Origin: JASJBU01 sp965372385
GTDB taxonomy: Bacteria; Pseudomonadota; Gammaproteobacteria; Chromatiales; Chromatiaceae
Assembly: GCA_965372385.1 (NCBI GenBank)
Contig: CBDVCD010000021.1
Location: 1 to 23,681, forward strand
DNA length: 23,681 bases
Direction of reading: 5' to 3'
Under the pieces are notes generated by a model, which saw only the letters and a list, made by a program, of their open reading frames with translations, had not been told where the DNA came from and searched no databases. The translations under genes and the position numbers were made by a program. Below are positions 16,181 through 23,633 of this stretch, piece by piece. Each line of letters begins with the position of its first letter. The stretch's first letter is position 1.

Positions 16181-17479
16181 ATGAAAAAGTTACTGAAGAG
16201 TAAATGTCGGGAGTTTGTCTTTCTGGTATTGGTGGCGGGATGCGGTGTTTCATCGTCTATTTTTGCTGCAGAGGAAGTGAAAATCGGTCTCAACATCCCC
16301 ATCACGGGTCCCTATCGGACCCAGGGTATTCAGCAGAAAAGGGCAGCCAAGCTTGCCGCAGAGGAGATTAATGCGTCAGGTGGAATCTTGGGGCGGCAGG
16401 TCCGGCTCATCCTGCGCGATTCTCAATCCAAGGTGGATGTCACGACAAAAAACGTTACCGAAATGATCGATCAGGATGGGGTCGAGATGGTTTTCGGCGG
16501 TTCCGCCAGCTCAGTGGCAATCGCGGCGGGTAAGGTATGCCAGAACAAAGGCGTACCCTTTTTCGGTACCCTCACTTACTCCACCACTACCACCGGTATC
16601 GAGGCCCATCGCTATGTATTCAGGGAGTGCTACAATTCGTGGATGGGCGCCAAGGCGCTTTCCTCCTATCTGAAGATGAATTTTCCAAGCGATAAAAACC
16701 GCTATTTTTATGTCACCGCCGACTATACCTGGGGGCATACCACCGAGACATCGATCAGGAAGTTCACTGGGTCGGAAGACAAGGAAAAGCACGAGGGCAT
16801 TATGACGCCCTTTCCGGGTGCCAAATATAACGATTTCTGGGATGCTATACAAAAGGTGAAGGAATATAAGCCCGATGTGCTGGTATTGGTGTTGTTCGGC
16901 AACGACATGTCGACGGCAATCAAATTGGCGAATGCCATGAAGTTGAAAGACACAGCACAGATCGTGGTCCCCAACATCACCCTGGGGATGGCGGAAAACG
17001 CAGGTCCAGAAGCCATGGAGGGAGTCATCGGTGCAGCCCCCTGGACCTGGGAGGTCCCTTACAAGTATAACTATCCTCGGGGTCAGGAATTCGTAGAAAA
17101 GTTCGCGGACAGGTATGTCACCTATCCCAGCTCCTCCGCTGCATCCGCCTATACCATCCTTTACGAATACAAGGCAGCGGTCGAGCGTGCCGGCAGCTTC
17201 GCATCCCCGAAGGTCGTCCGAGCACTGGAGGGGCATAGCTATGAGCTATTGAAGGATAGGCAGCGATGGCGCGATTTCGATCACCAGTCGGTGCAGACGG
17301 TTTTCGCCGTCAAGGGAAAATCGGCACAGGAGGTGCGTAACTCAAAGTACGCACTCGACTACTTCGATATCATCAACAGCCTATCCGGCGAACAAGCCGT
17401 GCGTAGTCGAAATGAATGGTATGCTGTCCGCAGAGAGGCTGGGAAGCCGATAACACTGGAAAGTCTACCGCGTGAATAG
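16181..17479 (+). CDS. ABC-type substrate-binding protein, branched-chain amino acid/amide (LivK) family
   Basis: A 432-residue periplasmic type I binding protein. The N-terminus has a signal sequence that can be read as a lipoprotein signal (LVAG before Cys21) or as an ordinary signal cleaved near SIFAA. The mature part begins EEVKIGLNIPITGPYRTQGI and keeps the family pattern: AAEEINASGGILGRQVRLIL, DQDGVEMVFGGSAS, FYVTADYTWGH, KPDVLVLVLFGND and YEYKAAVERAGS. Ligands of relatives include Leu/Ile/Val, amides, urea and aromatic acids, and the ligand here is unknown. No permease or ATPase gene accompanies it. It follows the chemoreceptor by 18 bp and ends before a terminator, so a sensing role beside that receptor is likely. 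Confidence 0.9.
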   Translation: MKKLLKSKCREFVFLVLVAGCGVSSSIFAAEEVKIGLNIPITGPYRTQGIQQKRAAKLAAEEINASGGILGRQVRLILRDSQSKVDVTTKNVTEMIDQDGVEMVFGGSASSVAIAAGKVCQNKGVPFFGTLTYSTTTTGIEAHRYVFRECYNSWMGAKALSSYLKMNFPSDKNRYFYVTADYTWGHTTETSIRKFTGSEDKEKHEGIMTPFPGAKYNDFWDAIQKVKEYKPDVLVLVLFGNDMSTAIKLANAMKLKDTAQIVVPNITLGMAENAGPEAMEGVIGAAPWTWEVPYKYNYPRGQEFVEKFADRYVTYPSSSAASAYTILYEYKAAVERAGSFASPKVVRALEGHSYELLKDRQRWRDFDHQSVQTVFAVKGKSAQEVRNSKYALDYFDIINSLSGEQAVRSRNEWYAVRREAGKPITLESLPRE

Positions 17480-17558
17480 GCAGTTGCCAGGCGACAGGAT
17501 GGTCACCTGGCCAGGAGTTTTTCACAATCCTGACGATTACGGATGATTATGCGGATAT

Positions 17559-17585
17559 AAAAAGGGCGCCAGTGGCGTCCTTTTT
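17559..17585 (+). terminator. Intrinsic terminator of the chemosensory locus
   Basis: AAAAAGGGCGCC-AGT-GGCGTCCTTTTT forms a stem with one G-T pair and a 3-nt loop, ending in a T run. It lies about 80 bp after the binding-protein stop and marks the end of the plus-strand cluster. Confidence 0.82.
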
Positions 17586-17640
17586 ATTGCTGGTCGCTAG
17601 TACTCCGTCAAGGTTGTATTGATGGGTTCAGTGTCACCAG

Positions 17641-17904
17641 ATGACGGTAGAGGCATTTGCGCAAATAGAAGAACACCTCCTTGCGCTGATTCATGACAAA
17701 CTCATGTCAGGGAACTACCGCTTCCAACCAGCCAGACGGGTGCTGATCCCGAACGAAGGGACATCCAAGAAGAGGAAGCTGGGGTACTGCCGCTGGGCGG
17801 ATGACGGTGTGATCGTCGTGAGATCTGAGCGAGCCGCTCAGCGGGTCATGCAGGGAACGATAGCGTACCTGCATGACTTTACCATCGTTTTCTCTCCAGC
17901 CTGA
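17641..17904 (+). pseudogene. Group II intron reverse transcriptase/maturase, internally deleted
   Basis: An 87-codon open frame fusing two separate parts of a group II intron reverse transcriptase. Residues 1-48 (VEAFAQIEEHLLALIHDKLM, YRFQPARRVLIPNEG, KKRKLG) match the RT0-RT1 region. They are followed directly by YCRWADDGVIVVRSERAAQR, the RT5 block with its catalytic ADD (normally 'RYADDFVI'). The roughly 130 residues that should lie between are missing, as are everything N-terminal and the thumb and maturase domains, so it cannot be active. It is the coding relic of the intron whose RNA domains V-VI lie just downstream. Confidence 0.85.
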
Positions 17905-17925
17905 TTGGCTCGGTTTCTGATCGAG

Positions 17926-17993
17926 GAGCGGTATACCTGGCCGGTACGTGCCGTTATGGAAGGAGAGGGTAGCCTACGGGCTACCTCCTACCA
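17926..17993 (+). ncRNA. Group II intron domains V and VI (relic)
   Basis: At 17927-17955 AGCGGTA pairs with TGCCGTT, starting with the AGC triad opposite GTT. A 2-nt CG bulge follows on the 3' strand, then TACC/GGTA, which is the shape of domain V. The loop is TGGCC rather than the usual GNRA. Domain VI follows as AGGA...GGTAGCC-TACG-GGCTACC-TCCT (17961-17989), with no clear bulged branch-point A. The likely intron 3' end is within a few bases of 17993. Its position right after the reverse transcriptase relic supports the call. Confidence 0.65.
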
Positions 17994-17996
17994 GAT

Positions 17997-20081
17997 CTAA
18001 CCTGTTTGGTGCAAAGGCAGCTCAATGGAGACAGAAACACCATCCGCGGTATTCCTAGCTTTGGCGAAGCCAAGGTGAAATTCAGTAATGAGCCGCACCA
18101 GGTAGAGACCGAGGCCCAGATGTGGCGGTCCATCCGATGCGTCCCGCACGGATACCATGGAGTCAAACAGCTGCTGCTCCATTGCAACGGGCAGCTTGGG
18201 TCCCTGATTGGAGACTTTTAGCTGGCACATAACCCGGTCAATCAAGCCCAATTCGATGACAATAGGCGTTCCTTTGGTGTGGAAATCGATTGCGTTACTG
18301 AGCAGTTTATCGAGGGCCTGGACGATCAGTTCAGGCGCGGCAAGGGCATAAACAGCACGATCCGGTACGCGGCATTCAAAGCGAGTGGCAGGATAGGTTG
18401 AGGTATAGTTGTCAGACACCGCCTCAACCAATTCGGTCAGATTGACCCTCTCCTGCTCCGCCATTTGCAACGCTTGTTCGAGGCGGGTCGCTTCACGCAT
18501 CCGGTCCAGGATGTTAGCCAGGCGCTCGGTGCCTTCCGAGGCACGTGCGAGGTAGCGGGCACGTGTTGTCGGATCATCATCCTGTTCGAGGTTTTCCAGA
18601 GATGACTTGACCATCACCAGCGGCGTGCGGAATTCATGCGCCAGGCGTGACGCCATCGCTTCCAGATAACTGTTGTACTCCCGCAGGCGCTGCATGACCG
18701 AGGCAAAACTGTATTCAAGGTCGCCAATCTCATCCTCCCGGGCATTAGAGCTGAGCTCTCTGCTGATGCGTCCATCGCCACTGACCGTAGTATCTATTTT
18801 TTGACTGAGACGCCTGATGCGGCCGGTCAGCCGGGAGGCAAAAAACAACAAGGAGATACCGGTGAGCAGAAACAGAACCAGGCTGATTTTTGCCAGCTTC
18901 ACCAGTGCGCTTTGCTGGATTGCGAGCATCTCATGGGTGGTCTGCTCAATCATCACGGCACCGCTGATCTGGTTGTTGTCGATAATCGGATAGGCCGCGG
19001 ATAGAATAGCTATGTTGTTATCTCTGGTCTGATAGCGGTAACTGGCGGGCCTGCCATTCAAGGCGGTACGAATCTCGGGGCCGTCAAGTCGACCAAGGTT
19101 CTCTCTCTTGTCATGAAAACCCTCCTGCTCCAGGGGCAGGACCAGGCTCAGCAGACTGCTGACGATCCCACTTGATCGGGTCTGGGCATTGAGGTCTAGA
19201 TTGCCGTGCTGGGCGATCACCAGTCGTTGCCGGTTGATGATGCGGATGCGGATGTTCGGTTGCCCTATTTGCTGCAGCAGTTGATTGACCTCCGGTGAAG
19301 GGATCAGAAGCTGCGACAGGTTCTCCGTGCGTTGCAGGCCGGAAGTGGCGGCGATGCCGCTGATCTTCTGCTGTCCAACGCTATCCTTATCGACCAGGGC
19401 AAGAGAGAGCGCCCCCTCAGCCAGCTTGAGGGGCAGCCTAAGCTCGATGGTGTAACCCCATTCCGTCTCCTGCCACTCACCCCGTATGCCGGGTGCGGGT
19501 GCTGAGGTTTCCAGGCTGCGTGCCATCACCCAGCCGGGTGCCTGGGTACCGATCGAGTATTGCCGGGTCTTACCCTCACTGCGCGGCAGGGCCAGCAGGA
19601 GATGGTCGCCGGAGGTGGGATCGCGATCCGATCGGGCGTAGATTGGGTGAGCATCCTTGACCAATACCAACAGGTAGAGAGAATCGTTCCAGCTGCCAAG
19701 CAACAGATCGAAGGTTGCCGCCTCAGGATTCGATTCACTGGCCTGGAAATGCCGGCTCTGATCCAGCAGGGGGCGCCACTCCTCCGGGTAGCCATCCAAT
19801 TGAACGGGCTGATCGAGAGGGTGGACATACAGCACATTGGAGAGAAGTTCCCCATCCGGCCGGTTGCTGTTGATCAGAAAGGTTCTTGCCTGGGGATGCA
19901 GGATATTTGCCGTCATCTCAGCCCGACCAAGCAACACCTCCTCCTGTGCGGCGCGGAGAAAAATCTCGATCTCCGCGATGTAGCGATAACCGGCCCAGGG
20001 TATCGTCAGCAGGGTGAGCGAGACCAGCAACAGCTTGAATCTCAGGCCCTGATAGAAGGGGCGTTTTGGGGGGCTATTCAC
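17997..20081 (-). CDS. Membrane sensor histidine kinase, dedicated-sortase (PDS) type
   Basis: 694 residues. TM1 is about 14-32. A large periplasmic region follows, with a CBM9-like beta-rich part at about 80-235 (LDGYPEEWRPL, NDSLYLLVLVKDAHP, YTIELRLPL) and a second segment to about 390. TM2 is about 395-417, followed by HAMP. HisKA carries His482 in RLAHEFRTPL. HATPase_c carries the N-box DKLLSNAIDF (591-600), SNQGP and HLGLGLYLV. The overall plan and N-terminus resemble the histidine kinase of the proteobacterial dedicated sortase system (TIGR03785). No sortase is present in the window, so the name rests on similarity as I recall it. The start is GTG, immediately after the regulator stop, with GGAG a few bases before, so the two genes are translationally coupled. 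Confidence 0.88.
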   Translation of the reverse strand: MNSPPKRPFYQGLRFKLLLVSLTLLTIPWAGYRYIAEIEIFLRAAQEEVLLGRAEMTANILHPQARTFLINSNRPDGELLSNVLYVHPLDQPVQLDGYPEEWRPLLDQSRHFQASESNPEAATFDLLLGSWNDSLYLLVLVKDAHPIYARSDRDPTSGDHLLLALPRSEGKTRQYSIGTQAPGWVMARSLETSAPAPGIRGEWQETEWGYTIELRLPLKLAEGALSLALVDKDSVGQQKISGIAATSGLQRTENLSQLLIPSPEVNQLLQQIGQPNIRIRIINRQRLVIAQHGNLDLNAQTRSSGIVSSLLSLVLPLEQEGFHDKRENLGRLDGPEIRTALNGRPASYRYQTRDNNIAILSAAYPIIDNNQISGAVMIEQTTHEMLAIQQSALVKLAKISLVLFLLTGISLLFFASRLTGRIRRLSQKIDTTVSGDGRISRELSSNAREDEIGDLEYSFASVMQRLREYNSYLEAMASRLAHEFRTPLVMVKSSLENLEQDDDPTTRARYLARASEGTERLANILDRMREATRLEQALQMAEQERVNLTELVEAVSDNYTSTYPATRFECRVPDRAVYALAAPELIVQALDKLLSNAIDFHTKGTPIVIELGLIDRVMCQLKVSNQGPKLPVAMEQQLFDSMVSVRDASDGPPHLGLGLYLVRLITEFHLGFAKARNTADGVSVSIELPLHQTG

Positions 20082-20771
20082 CTAGCTCCGCCAGCGATAA
20101 CCGGCGCCATAAACCGCTTCAATCTGATCGAACGCTGCATCGACGCGTTGGAATTTTCTCCGGATGCGTTTGATATGGGTGCTGATGCTGGCGGCATCCA
20201 CCAGGATGTTTGCATCCTCCATCAGACGATCCCGATGACGTACATGACCCGGATGGCGCACCAGCGAATGGACGATCCAGAACTCGGTAATCGTCAGATC
20301 CAGTTGCTTGTCATTCCAGCTGACAAGCAGCCGATCGGGGTCCAGCGACAACGCGCCGCGGCTGATGCTTCTATCCTTCTCCTGGGGTTGTTGCATGGCG
20401 TCCAGACGGCGGAAGAGGGCGGCAATACGTGCGCTGAGATGAGGCAGGCTGATCTCCTTTGTCAGATAGTCATCGGCCCCCAGGCGCAGTCCGGCGACAC
20501 TGTCGAAATCACTGTCCCGGGCGGTGAGAAAGATGATCGGCAGGGTGGCGGAGCGGGCGCGAAGCTCCCGGCAGAGGGTGAAGCCGCCATCGAAATCATC
20601 CCGCAGGCCGATATCCAGGATTACCAGATCGGGCAGTTTGATATCGAAGGCACGCATCGCCGCCTGGCGCGAAGCGTAACCGGTGACCTGATAACCCTGG
20701 CGGTCGAGATAATCCGCATAGTTGTCCCGGATGGCCGGTTCATCTTCCACGATGGCGATCTTTCTGGGCAT
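20082..20771 (-). CDS. OmpR/PhoB-family response regulator, partner of the adjacent kinase
   Basis: A 229-residue DNA-binding regulator. The receiver (1-120) has the acidic pair Glu9-Asp10, phospho-site Asp53 in LVILDIGLRDDFDGG, Thr83 in IFLTARD and Lys105. The residue after that Lys is Glu (LTKEIS) rather than the usual Pro. Residues 125-229 form a winged helix, with the recognition region around DAASISTHIKRIRRKF and the terminal VYGAGYRW typical of OmpR-type proteins. The longer DIGLRDDFDGGF loop after the phospho-site resembles regulators of the proteobacterial dedicated sortase family (TIGR03787). Its stop is contiguous with the kinase GTG. Targets are unknown. Confidence 0.9.
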   Translation of the reverse strand: MPRKIAIVEDEPAIRDNYADYLDRQGYQVTGYASRQAAMRAFDIKLPDLVILDIGLRDDFDGGFTLCRELRARSATLPIIFLTARDSDFDSVAGLRLGADDYLTKEISLPHLSARIAALFRRLDAMQQPQEKDRSISRGALSLDPDRLLVSWNDKQLDLTITEFWIVHSLVRHPGHVRHRDRLMEDANILVDAASISTHIKRIRRKFQRVDAAFDQIEAVYGAGYRWRS

Positions 20772-20819
20772 GATCCATCAATTTGCTTATTGGATAAAAG
20801 GTATCAATCTTCTTGGTGG

Positions 20820-21407
20820 TCAGAATTTGGCGCCGAACAAGAGAATGATCGATAGGGTCAAAATGGCAATAGCCAGGGTGCGCAGTCCGGCCCATAACCA
20901 GAAGGTTCTGCTGATGCTGCCAATGAAGATGCCCAGCAGGAAGGTACAGGCCATGGCAATCAATATCGCGAGAAGAAAGGGCGAAAGGGGCAGCTTGAAA
21001 CCCAAAATGCTTAACCAAAGCGGTGTCATGATCAGCAAGGAGATCAGCAGTGGCGACAGGCCGTTTACCAGGGCGACAACGGCTGGCAGATAGCGACTTG
21101 CCTCGCCGTAATCGCTCTGGGAGAGGTCGGTAATCAGGGCCTGTTCGAGGTCGTATAACTCTCTTCTGCGCTCCGCTGATTCACTCAGGTAGGCGCTGCT
21201 GAGTCCGCTCATGAAGAGGGCGATGGCGGTTCCAAGTGAGGCGCTGAGGGCCACCGCTATGTCGCCCCGGTTACTGGAGTAGAAACCGGCCATCAGTCCC
21301 AGCATGGTGAAGGCGCCATCAAATCCATTGGTTACGAAATATCGCCGCAGAATCGACTTGGCACGCCGCAGGTGCAGAAACAGATTATTTATCTCCCCTA
21401 AAATCAT
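20820..21407 (-). CDS. VIT1/CCC1-like integral membrane protein
   Basis: 195 residues with about five hydrophobic segments. The N-terminal block YFVTNGFDGAFTMLGLMAG resembles the first helix of VIT1/CCC1-type iron/manganese transporters ('DG..T.LGL..G'). It is followed by a second membrane segment with GTAIALFMSGLSSAYLSESA, a charged loop ERRRELYDLEQALITDLSQ, and three C-terminal helices. It is shorter than yeast Ccc1 but the size of bacterial and archaeal relatives. Metal transport is inferred only from family likeness. The start is ATG 21407 with a poor upstream ribosome site; a purine-rich AGGGGAG lies a few codons inside, so a slightly later start is possible. It lies 18 bp after the DUF211 gene and 48 bp before the regulator gene. 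Confidence 0.75.
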   Translation of the reverse strand: MILGEINNLFLHLRRAKSILRRYFVTNGFDGAFTMLGLMAGFYSSNRGDIAVALSASLGTAIALFMSGLSSAYLSESAERRRELYDLEQALITDLSQSDYGEASRYLPAVVALVNGLSPLLISLLIMTPLWLSILGFKLPLSPFLLAILIAMACTFLLGIFIGSISRTFWLWAGLRTLAIAILTLSIILLFGAKF

Positions 21408-21425
21408 AACCCGTTGTTGACGAAA

Positions 21426-21698
21426 TTAGACAGATGCGGGGCCGGCGCCTTCCACCTCAACCTCATCGATGCTGTGCATGGAGGCGCCCATCTGTTCGAT
21501 CATATCGGAGATCGCCTGAAATTGGATGTCTTCACCCTCGATGACCAGAATAGTGCTCTCGGTTTTTTCATCCACCTCGACGACGGTCAATTTCACCTGG
21601 TAGTCGGTTCCCAAATCCGCCAGAGAGGCGGCAAAGTCCAATGCATTGGGTTGATGTGGCTTGAGCACGTCAAGTACAAGTCTGCGAATTCGGGTCAT
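21426..21698 (-). CDS. DUF211 domain protein
   Basis: A 90-residue soluble protein. The start MTRIRRLVLDVLKPHQPNAL and the ending MGASMHSIDEVEVEG are hallmarks of DUF211 (PF02680), a small ferredoxin-like fold best known from archaea and of unknown function. The ATG at 21698 is chosen because it coincides with the conserved family N-terminus; the TTG further upstream adds 17 unconserved residues. It is the first gene of a probable four-gene unit with the membrane protein, regulator and kinase. Confidence 0.85.
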   Translation of the reverse strand: MTRIRRLVLDVLKPHQPNALDFAASLADLGTDYQVKLTVVEVDEKTESTILVIEGEDIQFQAISDMIEQMGASMHSIDEVEVEGAGPASV

Positions 21699-21787
21699 TT
21701 TTCTGTCCGGGATTGTTACGCTTGATTGAGCTGCCAGTATACCTCTCAAGACGACTAAAGAAGTAGTGGGGTTGGTCGTTAAGTCAC

Positions 21788-22552
21788 TTGTGCATCAGGG
21801 TTTTTCGGTTAGCCATGCAGGCCAGGCGATGTCAAGACAGACAACCTGAGTGCTACTCAGATTATAAATACCCTCTCATCGAAACAAAAGGAAACGGTAA
21901 ATTCCAGCCTTTTCATCAGCCCAAAGGGGATTTTAGTCGCAACGATATTCCTCGTTTTGGTGGTGAACTCGGGAATGTGCTGAACCATACGCAGATGGTG
22001 AGGGAGCATCTGGGCGGCATTATTCAAAATGTACGCAATGTAGCGAACAATCTGACCACTGCCTCTGGTGAGTTGGACTCCATCACGCAAAAAACCCAGC
22101 ATGATCTTGCCAAGCAGCAGTCCGATATTCAGCAGGTTGCTACTGCTATGGATCAGATGTCCGTGGTTATGGGCCAGGTGTCACAGAATGCGGAGGCGGC
22201 GGCTAGAGCGGCAAAAAAGGCGGACCAGGCAACCATCGAAGGCAGGTCCGTGGTCGAACAGACCATCAATGCCATTGGCGGGCTGGCCAAGGATGTTGAG
22301 GGTGCCTCTACTGAGCAGTCATTCGCGGTTATAGCTGAGGCGGTGGTGGCTATCGCTGAAATGAATCAGCAGATAGCCGTGAGTTCCACGGAACAGTCGG
22401 CGGTTACCGAAGAGATTCACCGAAATATCTCCCATATCAATGATCTTGCGGTACAGACCGGAAGTGGGGCTCAGGGTATTGCGCAGTCTGGTGAACGAGT
22501 GGGGTCTCTGGCGAAAACCATGGAGTCGTTGGTGGGTCAGTTCAGGATCTGA
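21788..22552 (+). pseudogene. Chemoreceptor (MCP) fragment lacking its signalling tip
   Basis: Open for 254 codons, but only residues from about 47 onward (21926 on, GDFSRNDIPRFGGELGNVLN) resemble an MCP, beginning inside HAMP. The sensor and membrane parts are absent. The descending and ascending coiled coils are recognisable (QQVATAMDQMSVVMGQVSQN and MNQQIAVSSTEQSAVTEEIH). The hairpin tip that binds CheA and CheW is missing: GAST jumps straight to EQSFAVIA and then to AEMN, two in-frame deletions. The first 46 codons are not MCP-like and no ribosome binding site is clear. Although open, it should be non-functional as a receptor. It belongs to the decayed stretch between the DUF211 operon and the DUF1254 gene. 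Confidence 0.78.
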
Positions 22553-22650
22553 GGAGCCTGGACTCATTGACTCTGTGCATGCGTGGACGCGCTATGCTCG
22601 AGAACCGGGAGATCTAGAAGCCTCCAGCAGGCAGCAGGCCGCCGGAGCAG

Positions 22651-23072
22651 TTGGGGAAGGCCTGTGGCCACAATCCCAACGTGTACGCTCCAGAGAAGTC
22701 AGACACCAACGTAGTACCGAAGAAGGAACCGAACACGGTTCTACCGAACACTCCCCAAACGGCTGGCGAAATTCAGCCTGAAGGTCGCCCCGGAAAAGAC
22801 CTGCATCCACCGCTTCAGCCGCTTTCATCCGAGCCGCAAACGTCGGTTCACCTTTCTCGGCTTTGAATTCTACTGGGAAGCCGATACAAAAGGCGAGCCA
22901 AGGGTGTGGTGGCGGACAGCCAGAAAGAGACTACGGACGAGCATTAAAGCGTGCAAGGACTGGATGCCAACAATGATTCGCAAGGTACGGGGGCATTACA
23001 ATTACTTCCGTGCCATCGTAACATAACCTCGTTATGGATATTCCACAGGGAGGTGGTTAAACTCAAATAGAG
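22651..23072 (+). pseudogene. Group II intron reverse transcriptase relic, multiply deleted and frameshifted
   Basis: Three pieces in different frames. From 22651, KACGHNPNVYAPEKSDTNVV followed by PKKEPN resembles the leader found before group II intron reverse transcriptases. From about 22751 in another frame come LPKRLAKFSLKVAPEKTCIH, RRFTFLGFEFYWEAD, RKRLRTSIKACKDW and KVRGHYNYFRAIV, the conserved C-terminal RT and maturase region ('LGFxFxW', 'KLRGYYNYYG'). From 23029, SLWIFHREVVKLK resembles the next conserved block and ends at a stop. The whole catalytic RT core, including YADD, and the terminal domains are gone. It is distinct from the relic at 17641. The leading 22553-22650 may be intron RNA but shows no clear 5' boundary. 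Confidence 0.75.
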
Positions 23073-23082
23073 GAAAGGTGAA

Positions 23083-23115
23083 ATGAGCAAAAAGATAGCG
23101 GAGAGTAAACAATGA
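23083..23115 (+). CDS. Possible 10-codon leader ORF (MSKKIAESKQ)
   Basis: ATG at 23083 with AGGAAAGG a few bases upstream opens a 10-residue Lys/Ser-rich frame whose TGA overlaps the ATG of the next gene (ATGA). Its body contains the GGAG that serves the downstream start. It could couple translation. Chance is also possible. Confidence 0.25.
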   Translation: MSKKIAESKQ

Positions 23116-23633
23116 AAAAACTAATCAGATTAACAATTGCCGCTGTCATGACTTTAGGGTTCATAACTTGCAGCGCGCAAGCCGAAACAGTAGCTGCCGA
23201 AGCTCAAACGGCAAAAGAAGGGATTGCCGCTCCAGAACGTCCCAGTGATGCAGACCTGATGGCATTTAAAGTCTATCACCATGCAATTTATATGGTAACA
23301 ACGGCAAAACAGGCGGGTGGGACAAACAAACTGCTTCATACCACGGAATTGCCAACCGAAGGTACAGATCCTGTGGTTTCGCCTGCATTAGATCATCTTT
23401 ACACAAAGGCAATTATCGATCTGACAAGCGGCCCTGTAGTAGTAGAACTTCCAGAAGTTGAAAAGGACCGTTACTTCTCAATCCAGATTATGGACCAGGA
23501 ACACTACACCATTTACGATGAGATCCATCCTGTCGGTAAATATGCATTTGTACGCAAAGGAAAAAACATGGAGGTGCCTGAGGGGGCAAAAGTGATTGAA
23601 TCCCCTGGCGATTACCCGCATCTCTTCTATTAG
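23112..23633 (+). CDS. Secreted DUF1254-domain protein, short or C-terminally truncated
   Basis: 173 residues with a clear signal peptide (MKKLIRLTIAAVMTLGFITC..., AQA before ETVA). The mature protein keeps the core of DUF1254 (PF06863): DHLYTKAIIDLTSGPVVVEL, PEVEKDRYFSIQIMDQEHYT and VPEGAKVIESPGDYPHLFY. Typical family proteins continue into a DUF1214 domain and exceed 400 residues. Here a TAG follows 'PHLFY' where relatives usually carry on with Arg-Thr-like sequence, so the gene is truncated or belongs to a short subfamily. The family has no settled biochemical function. GGAG lies 8 bp before the ATG. The remaining 48 bases of the window hold a T-run (about 23668-23675) but no clear terminator. 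Confidence 0.8.
   Translation: MKKLIRLTIAAVMTLGFITCSAQAETVAAEAQTAKEGIAAPERPSDADLMAFKVYHHAIYMVTTAKQAGGTNKLLHTTELPTEGTDPVVSPALDHLYTKAIIDLTSGPVVVELPEVEKDRYFSIQIMDQEHYTIYDEIHPVGKYAFVRKGKNMEVPEGAKVIESPGDYPHLFY

Noticed and set aside
19560..20855. 431-codon open frame on the plus strand opposite the kinase and regulator genes
   Set aside because: It is antisense to two genes with complete catalytic motifs, has no recognisable domain, and spans the junction of both genes as expected of a shadow frame in GC-rich DNA.
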